From Breviolum minutum Mf 1.05b.01 (Eukaryota; Sar; Dinophyceae; Suessiales; Symbiodiniaceae): a stretch of 64,000 nucleotides of DNA. Under the pieces are notes generated by a model. It had not been told where the DNA came from. It saw only the letters and a program-made list of their open reading frames with translations, and ran no database searches. The stretch is taken from NCBI GenBank assembly GCA_000507305.1, contig DF240073.1, forward strand, positions 1-64,000, given 5' to 3'. Below are positions 51,680 through 64,000 of the stretch, one piece after another. Numbering within the stretch: the first letter of the stretch is position 1; the number at the start of each line of letters is the position of its first letter. The position numbers were made by a program, and so were the translations under genes.

Positions 51680-54600
51680 CCAATAGCCGATAGCCCTGCA
51701 TCATTGAGAGGCCTGTAGACTAGCTGGATGCTGGCTCTATGCAAGCGGTATCACTTTGGCCTTTGTTGTTTTTCCCACTGTACCTGGAGCGTGCCAACAA
51801 AAAGGCTCGTTGCGAAAAGGAACTATGAACTCCTCCGGCGTTTCGTCTCGCCATGTAGTAGTACCTTGATCATCCTTGACCATGCTTCCCGATCACGAAT
51901 ATCATATACTTAGCTTATGATGGGAATTGAATTCCCATGCCCCTACAAAATACAGGTTGAATGAGGCCGGGATGATCATGTTTTGCATCGGATGCAAAGC
52001 ATGATTCTGGTGTCCCTAATTAGGCTTAAACCATTTTTTACTAGCCATTCCTCCAGTGCCTCTAAGACGGTGGTTTTCTTTACAATGGGGTCATTTTCCA
52101 CTGAACTGCGATCACGGGATGATGTTTTTTCCCTCCCGAGCGAGCTCAACGAAAGTGCAATGAAGGGAAGGAAGTCAGCAAAGGAAGAGAAACACCCGGA
52201 ACTCCAGTGAATAAAACATGTTTGGCTGGGAGATCCACCACCTTTGCACACCTATCCGAAGTGTGCCAAGGTGGAAACTCCCGTGAACCGTATAGAAGGA
52301 TTCCATGGTGGTGATATGTGGTGATAATGTCAGGGTCAGACAGCCAAACCCCAGATACTACATGCAAAACCCTTCAACTTGAAAAACATCTCACCCTGTG
52401 GTTGGGCCATCTTCTGTCCGGGTGGTGTATCGATAATCATGATGGCTCGAAATTATGTCAACCCCCCCAACTGCTGGATGCTTGCACGAAAAAAAACGTG
52501 GTTCCACGTTTTGTGGTCCCAAAGTTGTACCCTCAAGTTTGAACTGTAGCCGCTGTAGCCATGTATATAAGTGTGTTTTTCTTGCAGCACAACGGTGGAC
52601 TTGTTGCAGCAAAATCAAACAAATTGCACGCAAAGCGTGAAGGACCTTTGGGATGGCCAGCGTTTGGATGCAGAATCCTTGCTGGCTTTGAGATGCATTC
52701 CGGAGGAGCCATTCCTGCAAAAGTTGTCCCAAAAAGCAGTGTTGTCAAGAAGGACTCTTTTTTAATGCCCCTCTCCCTCACAGGGCATTGCGCAACTCAA
52801 TCGCAACTGGACTTGATGAAGATTCCTGGGGTACCAAATGCATTCCCATTTCATACTGCATTTTGATCACGGGCACCAATGCTGTTGAAATACAGGCGCT
52901 TGCCATATCTTGTCACAAGGAGCAGGGCATGGATTTGCTTGGCTCCCTCTACTCCAAAGGCCACTGGCACCACCGGTGTCTTGAAACGCTGGAAGTGGAT
53001 GAGAATGAGATTTTGACCTTGGAAATTGTCATCCTTTTCGGAGTCCATGTCCAACTTTTGGAGTGTGATATTTTCGATCATGGGGATTTGTTTGTCAGAT
53101 CCAGCATTTGAACAGTCCGTGGTTTGTCATGGAGCTTGCTTTGTTACACTTCCCCCAAAACATGGCTAGTCACCAAGCCATTTGCTTTTATCCTAGTGTT
53201 GGGGACATTTTGGCGGGTTGTGAGGAGAATGTTCAGGGGTGGGCAGCCGCAGGTGGGAGAAATGATTAAGGGTGCCATGATAAAAAAAACTCACCGCGCG
53301 CCGAGCTGTTGCGGGGCAGGAACTGGCAAGGGAAATGTCCGGACTCTGAGTTCATCCCCTTCCGGCAGATTTTCGAGACAACTTTGACCTGATGGACAGG
53401 GCAGAAACCACCGCAAAAGGCACTTCGGCATTATGTATTGGAGATGCCCTATAGGTTTTTTAGGATTTTCCAGGTTGATGATACGTCTCATCAGGTTTGG
53501 TGAAAATCCAGCACATGGCAATATTACTTTACCCCGTCGAAATGCTTCTTCGTTTTGAGGTCAAGATCAGGAATCCCAATGACTATGTGCAGGCAGAATC
53601 CCAATTGGTCACCAATGGCTCGCAAGGGAAAGGATCATAGATGGTGCAACCTCGATTTGATGAGGTTTCAGGGCCTAGAACAAGTACCTAGGAAGAATGT
53701 GGCCACCTAGATTTACCAGGTGTAGAATGTAGAAGTTTTGTGGTGGTCACTTTAGGTCATTTCAAACAAGTTGTAACTAGGGTGGCCCATCACTGGAGTT
53801 GAGTTTTTGGCAGTTGGTTTGTAGAAACGGTGGTCTTTTCTCTCTCCAGCCACGCGAAATAACCACCAGTTGGCCCATGGGAATAAATTTCCCAGCTTGC
53901 TTCAAACAGTTCACGCAAATCCAAACTGTAGCAGTGATTTGTCGTCATTAGCAGAAATGATTGAACCTAAAGACCTGCAAGGACATCAAACGTGTATAGT
54001 CCAAAATAATGAGTACAAACGGGGTGCTTATATATAGATATTAGATTTTATAGGCTCAGGATATGTTAATGGTCGGTGAAAATAAGCCGGTGGATAATTC
54101 ATTCATGATTTGGCCGCCTACAAGGCAAGATATGCGAACCATTTGGGTCGTAAGTTTATCAAGACATGTTCCAACCAATTTCCAATGTTATGCTGCCTTG
54201 AAAGACGGTATCAACGTATTTCCATGTATTTCCCCATGTATTTCCCATGAGTCAGGCAGCTGTGGCCAAGATCATCCGAGAAGGAGCTGGGTATGCAACA
54301 TGTTGCCGGTTTTGCTGACAATGTCATCCAATTTGAACAAAATCCTTTGTACTACATTGGTTTTGTTGGACAACACCTTCCAAATTTAAGGATGTCAAAA
54401 GTCAGGTCTAGGGTTGACACAAACAACTATGTTTACAGTATATAGTTTATATTTACACACAGACCTATATATACATATATATATATATACACATACATAT
54501 AAGTACAATGGATGATGCCAAGCCGGACCAGATCCATACTCTCAAAATTCTCTTAGCAGAGCGGCTGGCTTCGAACCTCAGCTCCACAAAAGGAACTTTT

Positions 54601-57600
54601 AACATCTTTTAGCCACACATTTTGTACACTTAGTCCAAAGAGATCAGTGTTTTTTTGGGAGTTGGGGTTGACTTTTTTAAAGAGGGATTTTTTCCTGGAT
54701 CAATCAGTTTGCGTCCTAAAGTTAAAAACAAACTGTTTTTTTGTGGGGGGGAAGGTTTAGCAATTTTTAGGGATGTCTTCAAGGCATTGTGGACAAGATG
54801 TGAGGCTTTAAATATGCAAGCATGTTGAAGGTGTCTTGAGTGGCCCCCGAGTTTTAAGGACGTTCCCAGTTTCAACCAATTTTGACTAATGGATTTTCCC
54901 CTAGGAACGTCTCAATTGGAATGGTCAACGAGCTAAAATATTGAGAGGCGTCAACAAATCCGAAAGCGAATCGCCTCATATGGATGGTTGATGTTGGAAA
55001 TTTCCACGATTTTTTTGTCATACGACAACTGGCAACCATTGCTTTCTAAACAAGCCAAGCGGCCTTTTTGAGTCAGCTCAGAATGCTCTGCTGACATCCG
55101 TGGACCCGTTAGGCACCAGCAGTCGCAACTTTACGGGCAACCAGACGAGGCAGTGTTGAATCATACGGGTCATGTGTGCGGTGCGCTGCGCTGTCGCATA
55201 GGAAGGTCTAACATAATGCTGGCGTAAATGCAAAGGACTGATCTAAGTATATAGTCTCATCAAAAGTGCGTCCGAGTAGTTTCTTAGTCTCCATGAGCAT
55301 CATTGTTGCAAATGGGGAGGCGGGGTGGATGTCCGAGAAAGTCAGGTTCCCGCTTAGATTTCCTAAAAGCTAACATTGAACAACCCTGATGGGTGTTGGA
55401 GCCAGAGCCTTTCTGTTTGGGATGGCATCTTTAGGGGCTGTGTCACCTTTGGGTGCCCTTTGATTCCATTGATGGATTTAGCGGCCTAATTTGAAAGATC
55501 TATGCAACACCAGGGTCGATGTTTCCCGACCCGGGAACAATGGAAAGGCCTCAAACATGTGATAATCCTGATGGTCACAGGATGGAAGAAGGCGAGGGAA
55601 TTAAAGACCAAATCTTCCAAAAACATGATGGTATGCTCTCGTATAGGTCATGTTTCCTTTTTCAAAGGCAATGGTTTCTTGCAAAGTACTTGAAGGATAT
55701 AGCGAGGCGATACGAGCTTTGGTGCGAAGGAAGAGACTAACTAATATTTCAATACACATGCTTATGTTTTAATTGTCGGTTTGAGTCTTCTATGGATGCC
55801 TGACAAGGAATCGTTCCCTTCATCAGGGAACTAAATGCGATTCCACAACACCAAGTTGAACCACCAAGTTTGATTGAGGTGCCATACCTCTTACGTTTCA
55901 CCTTTTTCGTCCAGATATGTTTCGCACCATGTCGTCTTGTTGCCTATTGCTCCGCAGCTGAACATAGGCAGAAGGCTGCAGAAATGGGGTTGACTTTGCA
56001 GGACTGATGCTGAGGTGAACGAACATGTGTTTTTTTGATTCTTCTGTCATGTGGATGATATTCTTTGTTGATGATAGGCATCATATCCCATCTTTGGAAG
56101 CACAAATAATATATATATATATATACACATATTTTGACCCATTTCAATCAAATTTTTTGCTGGCTTGAATGCATTCCCTTGATAACGTTCTGGAAGGGGA
56201 TGAAGTAAAGTAGCAGCACATGAGTGAGCCTTCCCATATCGTGATCTCGGCAGGCTACCCTTGTACTGTACCCGAGACAGTAGTTCAAACCTGGAACTTG
56301 CCTTCTTTCAGGATATTTCCAGGTTGGCTTAATTTCTTGTTTTTTTTGGGCAAATCCAGATGAATGGATTGGACATTTGATAGAAACTATATAATAGGGA
56401 GAAAAAGGAAGACAATCAGAATTGTGAGACTTGTCTCATATTCAGAGCAGTCGTCAGATTCGTAGCCAATACTCCATAGATGCATACTGTATTTGTTATG
56501 TTCGCCCTACAGGTGGGTTGTAAGTTCGAAGTAGCGCTTGAATCGGCTCATGATCTGAGTGGAAAGATGATTAGACATACTAAGCCCAATCATGAATGAT
56601 GTAGCTCCCTTGTGGATCCAGAGGATTCTAGAGGTGTGTCAAGATTAATTATAGCATGCCCACAACTGTACAATGTAATACGGGTACATATACTTTTCTG
56701 GAGTAAGGCCCTTAGGAATACAATATTTGGTTGTGTGCACAAATCCTGCGGCTGCAAGGATGAAACTCTGCAACTCTTAGCGAAAATGCCTTTGCGCGCC
56801 TCCATGCGTTTCCTTGAGGCTGGCAGAGAGGCCACCCCGGTCCCTGCAAACGCGTGGGGTTTGTTGAATGTATGAGGTCATGCATGAGCCTCGGTGGTTG
56901 TGAATTGAGGACTCGACTTTGACACACCCACACAAAATGTATCATACAACTTTTTGATCATCCGATTTATCTCTCAATAGTTGATTTGTTAGTCTATCCT
57001 CGGAATCCTCTAATCAAATCGGGAAGAGATTTCGAGTCGGGATCTATCTATCTTGACTTAGACCAGCACCAAAGATTATTGACATTTTTTGGCTTTTAGC
57101 CGAGTAGGATCCTCTAGCTGAATAACACCTCCAAATTTCCTCTAGATAAGATTTCAACACAATTTGGTTGCTTTCTTTTGATCACACAGTGACCCCTTTG
57201 AAAAAGAGGTCCTTCTTTTCATTTATTTCGTAATCATGCTAAATGGAAGCTCAATGGAAGCTAGAAGGGAGCGATGGATGGAGCTGCCGGCAACTTGCAG
57301 CAACTAGCATCCCCGAGCTTACTGTTTCATATCCAGATACTCCATCTATGGAGCCTAGTTTTTGTTTGAAGTTACCAAATGTCTCCACATCTCGACAAAA
57401 CCACCTGCCAACAGACAGTAGAAGAAGATGCCGTTCGTTACATGAAGGGCTCGCGATCAAGCTTAAGTTGGTCGTAGACTTGGGACCTAAGTTATAAATT
57501 ATAGGACTCAAGTTTTGTTAGTTAATGAATACACTTGGAGGGCTGTTCGCTGTTGAAATGGCTCCAATTTGGAGACATTTCATTTGACCTCTTAGTCTAC

Positions 57601-60047
57601 CAGTACCCGACTCTTCCCCTACAGGCTTTGTCGCGCGGGGCAGATCCCGACACGGCCATTTTCGTGGCCAAACAGGAGGTGGCGGCCGTGGATCTAAGGA
57701 TGGATGGGTTGGTAGGTTCCTCGTTTTTGTGGAGTTCGTTGTGGTTGCTGATGCCCTTCTTGGCCGCGAACTATTTGAAAAGATCTGGGAAGAACAGATG
57801 CACATAACTTGAAGATGTCCTTGAAAGGATAGCTTCCTAGTTTCCTCTTATTCTTGAACTAGCCAAGGGCCAAATTTTCAACTTGACCTGTTCAGTCAAA
57901 AGGTCCCTTGAAATCACCTGCCAGTCATGATCCTACCCCCAGACCCTAATGTGAGATTTAGCCATGCGCCAGCCTAACTAAGAGATGAGGGCCCAGGGAC
58001 GGCTCGGCTGAGGGTAGTTGCTTTAGGGAATTCTTTGCTATTTCAGGATTTTCAGGTTTGATGGGTGTTGAGTGTTGATAATATGTTGATAATGTATGTC
58101 AAACAATAGTTATGTAGGATCAATCTATGTCAAAATGAAAACCTCGGTTTCCATTGCTAGGGCACCGCTTCGACAACGATCCAAGGATTTTTGACACCTA
58201 CTTAGCTGCACAGTGGGTTGTGCAGCTGGAAATTTAGATGAAATAACTCAACCCAAAGGAACTACGTTCACCCCGGAGTGAGGGAGGACGCACCCTCCCT
58301 ACAGTCATCTGAAAGTAAAGGGAGCGTTTTTGTTCCGACCCATTTCCCACTGCTTCGCCAACTTTCGGCCCAAAAAAAACTCCCACAACGTAGCTGTTGT
58401 ATGTTGTGTTTTGGAAGAAACCCTCCGAGTTCCAAGTCGGGCGTGTTGCAATGGGTCAGAATTTGGGATGTAATGTATGTGTGCCGGGGTTTGAGAGGAA
58501 GCCGGCGAAAAAGCGACTCGGTGACAATAAAAAGACTACTTTCAGGAAAAAAACAGAAAACACTCTGAAAAATGATGGTTGGAGGGCTACTTTCCTTTCC
58601 AGATTGTAACTTTCAGAGGCTGTCTTAAACTTAGAAGTGTACTGAAAAGTCTGTTATCTCTAAAAAGCATCTGCTTGGGTGCAGGGGTAGGGAATGGGGC
58701 TAGGGTCATCATCTCAAAACTACAACCGCAATGGATATGTACAAAAGAACAGGCACATAGATTAGATAGATACATAGATAGATGGATGGATGGATAGATA
58801 GATACATAGATAGATAGGCAGATGGATAGATAAATGGATTTATATAGATTCCAAAGTCACATTTTTGCCTTGAAAGCTGAAGTTGCTGGCCTCATTTTTA
58901 CCAAGATTAGTTGGTGATTGCAAGGCGCGTTTCCAAATCCAAGGCGTGTCATGTGCGCTGGGAAGACTTTTGCACCCTACGGGATGAAATTGGGTGGTGG
59001 CGAACCAGAGGTGTGCAAGGCTTGGGACAGGGTCAGTTGGCAACTCCAACCAGGGCGAATAGTACAATATTCATTCAGCAGGGAATCAGAATTGGAGGGA
59101 TGATGACAAGACTTTGCAGCGAGCTGCGCAAGTTTTTGTTGCCACTGCTGAGTCGCAAACTGGTAGCATTTTCGTATATTGGTCTGAGTCAGGTGTGCAA
59201 ACCATTTCTGATTGCGAAGCAGGGATTACCGTTGGTAAACCAGCATCCTTAGCTGGCTTTGGAAAGGCCTCATTGTCAATGGGATTATTTGCTTGCAAGA
59301 GTGTATCCCATAGGTTGGCTTGTTTGAGGCGTCCTTCAAATAACATCGCACAGGCCATCTTCCTTTAGTGTTGTTTGACGGCCGTCCAACCTAGATTTTT
59401 GTGTGTTTTGGGGTCAGATTTCTTATTCGATGCACAAACGTGTGCCATGCCAGACAACCAAATTATAGTTTTATCTCCACGATTGCCTCTTTACCTGGCT
59501 CCTTTGTGCTCAACTACCGGGAGCTCTTGCCAGATTGAGCCTGCTTTGAGTTGGTGAATTGCCATGTTGCAAAGCCAGATCCAATTGAAATGTGGATTCC
59601 TAGAAGGGAGGGTCAGAACCATCTAACGAAGTACTATAGCTCGCAGATCTTCACCCAGATTCATTGGTGTCTGGGTATAGGCAATCCATCCTGCAAAGTA
59701 TAATCTTGGCAAAGGTTTGGTAAGGCCGTTAGCTGTAGCTCTTTTGAGTTTTGGCAAGGTATTTTACGAATGCGTTTTTTTGGCAAAGTACCTGACCGGT
59801 TTACCAACATACAAACGCCTTCCATATCTCACACCGACCGTGCTTGCAGGCCTATGAGCCCACCAAGTCCGGGGGTCTTCCTGAAAAGGTTGACCTGAGA
59901 ACCCATATGAGTCCCGTGGAAGATCAGAGTCTTATCTTTACGATCGTTTGTTTGAAGGGAGGACTCTGGATTCTGCTAGCAGGTGATAGGTAGGGCAACA
60001 ATGGGCAACATATAGGTATATTATATTAAATAATCTATGGGTCAGAT
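51680..60047. other. gene-poor stretch with scattered exon-like pieces and simple repeats
   Basis: Candidate + exons are 52589-about 52740 (after acceptor tcttgcag; DAESLLALRCIPEEPFLQKL), about 56755-56860 (DETLQLLAKMPLRASMRFLE) and 57634-57711 (after acceptor ctacag, donor gtaggt; ADPDTAIFVAKQEVAAVDLR). No family is recognised and they cannot be joined. At about 59090-59250 both strands are open and I cannot choose. TA-rich tracts lie at 54440-54500 and 56108-56128. Most of this stretch shows nothing else. Confidence 0.4.
58755..58840. repeat. tetranucleotide repeat of gata and ggat units
   Basis: A run of tagatagatacatagatagatggatgga-type units, mixed gata, gatg and acat, continues for about 85 bases. 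Confidence 0.9.
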
Positions 60048-60074
60048 ACTTGGCTCAAGCCATTTTGGCTCGAG
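60048..60074 (+). other. two tandem relicts of the dinoflagellate spliced leader
   Basis: The dinoflagellate spliced leader ends in CCATTTTGGCTCAAG. The window has ttggctcaag at 60051-60059 and its immediate 5' base, followed at once by ccattttggctcgag at 60060-60074, which matches 14 of 15 bases. Nested relicts of this form arise when a trans-spliced mRNA is reverse-transcribed, reinserted and trans-spliced again. The relicts lie just upstream of an intronless ORF on the same strand, as expected for a retrogene. Confidence 0.8.
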
Positions 60075-60120
60075 CTTGGTTACGAGATTGCATGTTTTTG
60101 CCATTCAAATTCACGCCTTG

Positions 60121-60777
60121 ATGATTGATTCAACCATGGAACGGGGCAAGTTGTCCTCTTGCATTGCGTATTGTATCCGCCGTGCACGGAATATTGAAAG
60201 TGAGACGGCCATACTCTACCTGCGGAAGGCTCTTTATTCCCTGGCCAAAGATGAAGAGATCCCGCGGAAACCAATTCTCTGTCTCTATGATGCCTTGCAA
60301 ATGCATGATGAACCGCCGCAGCATACGCATTTTGTCGATGGACGGGGGCCCAAGGCCCCGACGGTAGAGACTGCAATCCAAAAGCACGAGATCTGGACCC
60401 AGACGAGTGGGAAGGTTATCAGCGAATTGGAATGCAAGATGCTCGCTCAGGACATCGCTCAGCAGATGGTGGCCCAGGCAGTAGCACCGCTGCAAGCTGT
60501 GGTAGATCAGATCCAGGACCAACTGCATCCCCCTACCGCACTTCAATCGGCCCCAATGCTATCACAGACAGTTTCCATGCAGACAGACTCAAGCCCACTC
60601 TTCGCTATTCCTTCGGCAGCAACCAGTGCGCCAGACATTGCACCGACCTCTGGGTGCCCAATCCGTACATGTTGTACGACGCCTCCTGACAACGGTGCCA
60701 CCCTTTCTCGGGCAGAGCAGAAGGAAGCGCGTCGACGTGCTAGAACGGCTGAGCTTTTGGCAAGGTTGGCTCTTTGA
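60121..60777 (+). CDS. intronless ORF, probable spliced-leader retrogene, unknown function
   Basis: The frame is open from 60037, but the spliced-leader relicts end at 60074, so the real start is probably the ATG at 60121 (MIDSTMERGK), giving about 218 residues, or the ATG at 60136. The first third is helical and charged (ETAILYLRKALYSLAKDEE). The middle is Gln- and Ala-rich and probably coiled-coil (MLAQDIAQQMVAQAVAPLQ). The last third is low complexity (Pro, Ser, Thr and Cys). The C-terminus is basic and helical (SRAEQKEARRRARTAELLA). I do not recognise a domain. It is uninterrupted, while most confident neighbours are split into small exons, which fits reverse transcription of a processed mRNA. 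Confidence 0.65.
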   Translation: MIDSTMERGKLSSCIAYCIRRARNIESETAILYLRKALYSLAKDEEIPRKPILCLYDALQMHDEPPQHTHFVDGRGPKAPTVETAIQKHEIWTQTSGKVISELECKMLAQDIAQQMVAQAVAPLQAVVDQIQDQLHPPTALQSAPMLSQTVSMQTDSSPLFAIPSAATSAPDIAPTSGCPIRTCCTTPPDNGATLSRAEQKEARRRARTAELLARLAL

Positions 60778-61604
60778 AACAAGGTATGTACAGGTGATGC
60801 CAGCAGCCAGCATTTAACTGCAAAATTAAATTGTGTTTGTTGTATTTTGGGGTGTGGCTACTCAAAGCTATACCTTTGTTCTTTGATTTCATAGAGTTCC
60901 CCAGCGCGCCTTTTGATGCGTGCTACCCATTTTATCGAGAAGTTGTTCATTTCAGTCTCGCTTCCTAGTTTCTAGGACAGGGTGACCTGACAGCGATGGA
61001 GAGAGAGATACTGCCAAGTGGCTAACAATGTCCCACCTATATAGCACTTGTTGAAAATTATGTCAGGACCAAAATCCTCCCTTGAATGGGATGGCAACAC
61101 CATCAAGGTTTACTTCCCCTTTTTTGGCCCGAGCGGCTACTTGTCTCCCAATTTGGGTGCTGTTAATATCTGTTAGTCATGATGGAAAACGGTGCTTTAC
61201 ATGGCCCATACCATCAGTCCCCTTTTTGTTTTGGTCTCAATACGACACAACGCAAGAACATTTTTGAATGGAACTCGCATTGGCTTCACCAGTATGGGGG
61301 TTAATGATGCTAGCTTACTTGCCGCAAACCAATCGTGGTGACTACTGACTGCCCTTTATGAAACTAAAATAGCACTTGAAAAATCTGGTTGGAGGATGAG
61401 CCATCATCAGCCATCCCTTCCAGGCCAGGATCACTGTAACAGTTCGAACTGAGGAAAATGCCCAGGGGGGAATCTGTGATTTTTGTTGAACTGAGCCATA
61501 TTGAGCCAGTCCTGTGGGCATGAACCAACTTGTTTTGGGAGGAGTTGATGTCCTCCTAGACGTATTGGCTAAGATGAGTGGTTTTCTAGTCATCAAATGC
61601 TTGG

Positions 61605-63432
61605 TGAATGCCTGTTGGGGTGGATCTTCCGGAGATCCAACAGTTCCAAGGAGTCAATCCAACAGTTGCTGTGCGAATGCTGTGGCAGGCAACGTGACGA
61701 TGTTTTGCTGATCCAGAAGTTGTTGGAAAAATCCAGCTAGAAAGTGCATATTTCAGATGTCTTTGGTTTCGATGTCTAGATTTTAGGGACCCTTGTTTGG
61801 GCACACAGGTTTCTGGGTGGAACCCCCAAAGTAAAGGTTTAAAGCTTTAAACAAGAGCCATCTCGTGCTTACACCACAATGACGTTCACAAGTTTCATGC
61901 AAGCATTGGCGATTAAATTCAGTTTGGTTTCATTTGGTGCCGTTTAATTTTGCCATGCCAACGTGAAACGGTGTATGTGGGCTTGTGTCTCTGTCTCTCT
62001 CTCTCTCCTCCCTCCCTGCCTCCTTGCTTACAGGAGCCTTCGAGTACATCAACATGCGTCATTGCAAGGAAAATGGTGACACACCTGCAGACATCTCGCG
62101 CTTATTCATCTACTATGTGGGGCGCAAGAGGGATTCTTGGCAGTTTGAATTCAAGTCAGTGTAGTGGGTTGGAACCACAGGTTTGAAACAATTTTGGGTT
62201 TTCCAAATCTCCCAGGCATTCGGAGTCAAATTCTTGTGGCCCAACCCCCCTCACCGTCGCAAACAAAAACGCAAAGATTAGGAACAACAAAAATAGAGAC
62301 TTTTTCCAGCCTTCAGGATCAGAAAATGTGGGGTGAGAAGGGTGCAGTGGAAGATGGTGGTATGACCATTAGTGGTGCCATCACGGCTATGCAGACGCAT
62401 GGAGCATGCATGGAGAAGGATTGGCCCTTTACCCTGGAACATGTGAATAAGAAGCCCACGGACGAATGCTTCGCGGATGCGTCGAAGTACAAGGTCAGGA
62501 AGTGTGCAAAAATCGTGGCCCTTCAACCATCCCTGGTTGGGTTCTGTGTGGGTGTTCGTTAGGGGGGACAAGGGGCACAAGACTTATCGACTAGCCCACT
62601 CATCCTTCTTTGGAAGGTCTTCTTTGGACGCTTCAGAACCGATTTGGGACCTTCAAGATCTTTATCCGATTGAAACCACGGTGAGCATCCCGATCTCAGC
62701 CTCCCGGCAGGTTCTCGAGGCAAGTAAAGTGCCGGTGGATTTGGATTCCATGCGACGATGTTTGGCCGAAGGTCATCCCATTGTCTTCGGTTTGAAGTTG
62801 ACACAACGACGCTTGGGGCGAAGTGACTAGAGTTAGTTTTGTCGTGTGTGTTTCTTCGGAAGTGGGTGCTTGGTGAAAGGAGGGACGGCAGACCCAAAAA
62901 AAGCACAAGGCAATGAATGAACAAAATCAAGAACCACAGATTTTCTGACAGCTTTGCAAATTTTGCAAGGAGCAAGTCTGTGTGCGACTTTTGTCTCTTG
63001 TATCCTAGGAAAGGTCCATGGCACATATGAACTTGGATGATCTTGGATGTGTTCCTAGATGTTGGTGATATCTGCTTAAGCTGTGGGACCGTCATTAGAG
63101 AGGGGTGTTGAGAATCGGGGCCCTGCTCCAGCCACCAGCTTTGCAAGGTTTTTTTCGTCCGCAACAGGGCCACTGTGGCACACCAGATCCCAGAGACTCA
63201 ACTGCAACATGGGAAGTCGAAGTTGCAATTTATCCTCCAAGTCCGTTGATTTTGCAAGTGAAGCCGTCAGACAGGTGATCCGAAAGCCGCCGAGCATGGC
63301 TTGCATGCTATGCTTCTGGTGGGTTATAATGATCGACTCAGCATTTTCATTGTGCGCAATAGCTGGGGCACATCTTGGGGTGATCAGGGCTATGGTCACT
63401 TGGCTTGGCATTGTTTCCAAGTGGACGTATAA
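61605..63432 (+). CDS. papain-like cysteine protease (peptidase C1A family)
   Basis: Six exons carry the full catalytic set. Exon about 61605-61688 holds SQSNSCCANAVAG, with the oxyanion Gln and the nucleophile Cys. Exon 62034-62131 holds AFEYINMRHCKENG and ISRLFIYYVGRKR. Exon 62317-62493 holds DGGMTISGAITAMQTHGAC and EKDWPF. Exon 62711-62807 holds VDLDSMRRCLAEGHPIVFG. Exon 63148 to about 63200 holds FFRPQQGHCGTPDPRDS. Exon 63271-63432 holds HGLHAMLLVGYND with the catalytic His, IFIVRNSWGTSWGDQGYG with the catalytic Asn, and a stop. All joins keep frame, using GC (61689), GA (62132), GT (62494) and GA (62808) donors, with the last donor unresolved. The SC-x-ANA form of the Cys block, in place of CGSCW, is one I recall from protist and bacterial C1A proteins. 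The propeptide and signal sequence are not identified upstream. Confidence 0.8.
61990..62030. other. CT-repeat polypyrimidine tract at a protease splice acceptor
   Basis: A (ct)n tract followed by cctccctgcctccttgcttacag leads directly into the protease exon that starts at 62034. It is both a microsatellite and a strong polypyrimidine tract. Confidence 0.75.
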
Positions 63433-63777
63433 GTTGGAGATGTCAGCGGTTAGTTGCTGCATATAACTAACCACCACACTTATATTTCATTCATTTACTA
63501 GGAGGTGGTGGTTTCGAACATTTTTGGTTGGTGGAATTTCCCAGTTGTATGGCTTAGTTACTTAGCTGCCCATCATCGGGTTCTCTGAATGATGGTTCAA
63601 CCGTTCCACGAATAGTTGCGAAATTGACCACCACGGCGTGTATGGGGAAGGTGTATGGGGAGGTTAAAAGAAGACCCTGGGTAGTGGCAACCATTGCCAT
63701 CCTTCAAGCTGAAGGGCTTGAGAGCTGTGGCAGAAATCATGTAGCTGCAAGTACAGCTACTTTGCACACAAACATGC

Positions 63778-63812
63778 ACTTATATGCACTTATATGCACT
63801 TATATGCACTTA
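63778..63812. repeat. 10-bp tandem repeat, unit gcacttatat
   Basis: Three exact copies of gcacttatat and a diverged fourth lie in a row. The remainder of the window to 64000 shows no recognised gene. Confidence 0.9.
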
Positions 63813-64000
63813 AACGTCCTGCACTTGCATTGAAGCCTTCGTAGCATTGCCGTTCTCAGCCATGGATGTCAATCCAAGCCAGCTTAAAATCAGTGTACAA
63901 AAACTCCCATGTTTTTATGCATTTGTAGGGATCAGTGCGCATTTGCTACAGAACTGTGACCTGCAACCAGTGAGAATTTGCGGGTGTGGAGCTTGGTCGG

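Noticed and set aside
54560-54610. tRNA gene suggested by ggcttcgaacctcagctcc
   Set aside because: The stretch resembles a T-arm on the minus strand, but the arm does not pair fully and no anticodon or acceptor stem is found.
59086-59368. Overlapping + and minus open frames of 84 to 90 codons
   Set aside because: Both strands are open with plausible composition and neither shows a recognised motif, so I did not assign a gene.
63840-63870. Third spliced-leader relict (cgtagcattgccgttctcagcc)
   Set aside because: The match to the spliced leader is broken by several mismatches and lacks the ttggctcaag end.

Overview
The window is nuclear DNA from a eukaryote with many small exons, and most probably from a dinoflagellate of the Symbiodiniaceae type. 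Four observations support this. Short exons (about 44 to 230 bp) join in frame across introns that end in AG but start with GT, GC or GA. Two relict copies of the dinoflagellate spliced-leader sequence lie at 60048-60074. Several exon sets match protein families I remember as highly expanded in Symbiodiniaceae. Coding exons are scattered through repeat-rich non-coding DNA. The family matches are from memory of motifs, since no search was possible. Most gene models are exon chains read by eye, so outer boundaries are approximate.

Layout. About 3.1-6.2 kb (+) holds Met/Gly/Pro-rich exons and 9.4-13.5 kb (+) a coiled-coil gene; these may be one transcription unit. About 13.7-26 kb lies on the minus strand and is the only convincing minus-strand coding block. 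It holds M1, with a Lys-rich linker and a core resembling a SAM-dependent (C5-cytosine-like) methyltransferase, and downstream of it M2, a frameshifted member of a dispersed transposase-like family. From 26.9 kb everything is + again: the C-terminal half of a NodU/CmcH-type carbamoyltransferase (26957-29609), a TPR protein (about 31.7-34.9 kb), and a long gene of W/A/L helical repeats followed by a catechol-O-methyltransferase-like domain (about 37.8-46.8 kb). Then come an intronless Fic-domain gene with a ubiquitin-like N-terminus (50042-51679), an intronless ORF just after the spliced-leader relicts (60121-60777, a probable retrogene), and a papain-like cysteine protease (about 61.6-63.4 kb).

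The neighbours show no shared pathway. The arrangement fits the usual dinoflagellate pattern of head-to-tail genes on one strand, interrupted here by a minus-strand block that looks like mobile or multicopy DNA. About 47-50 kb and 51.7-60 kb contain only isolated exon-like pieces and AT-rich simple repeats. I saw no rRNA, convincing tRNA, CRISPR array or prokaryotic feature.
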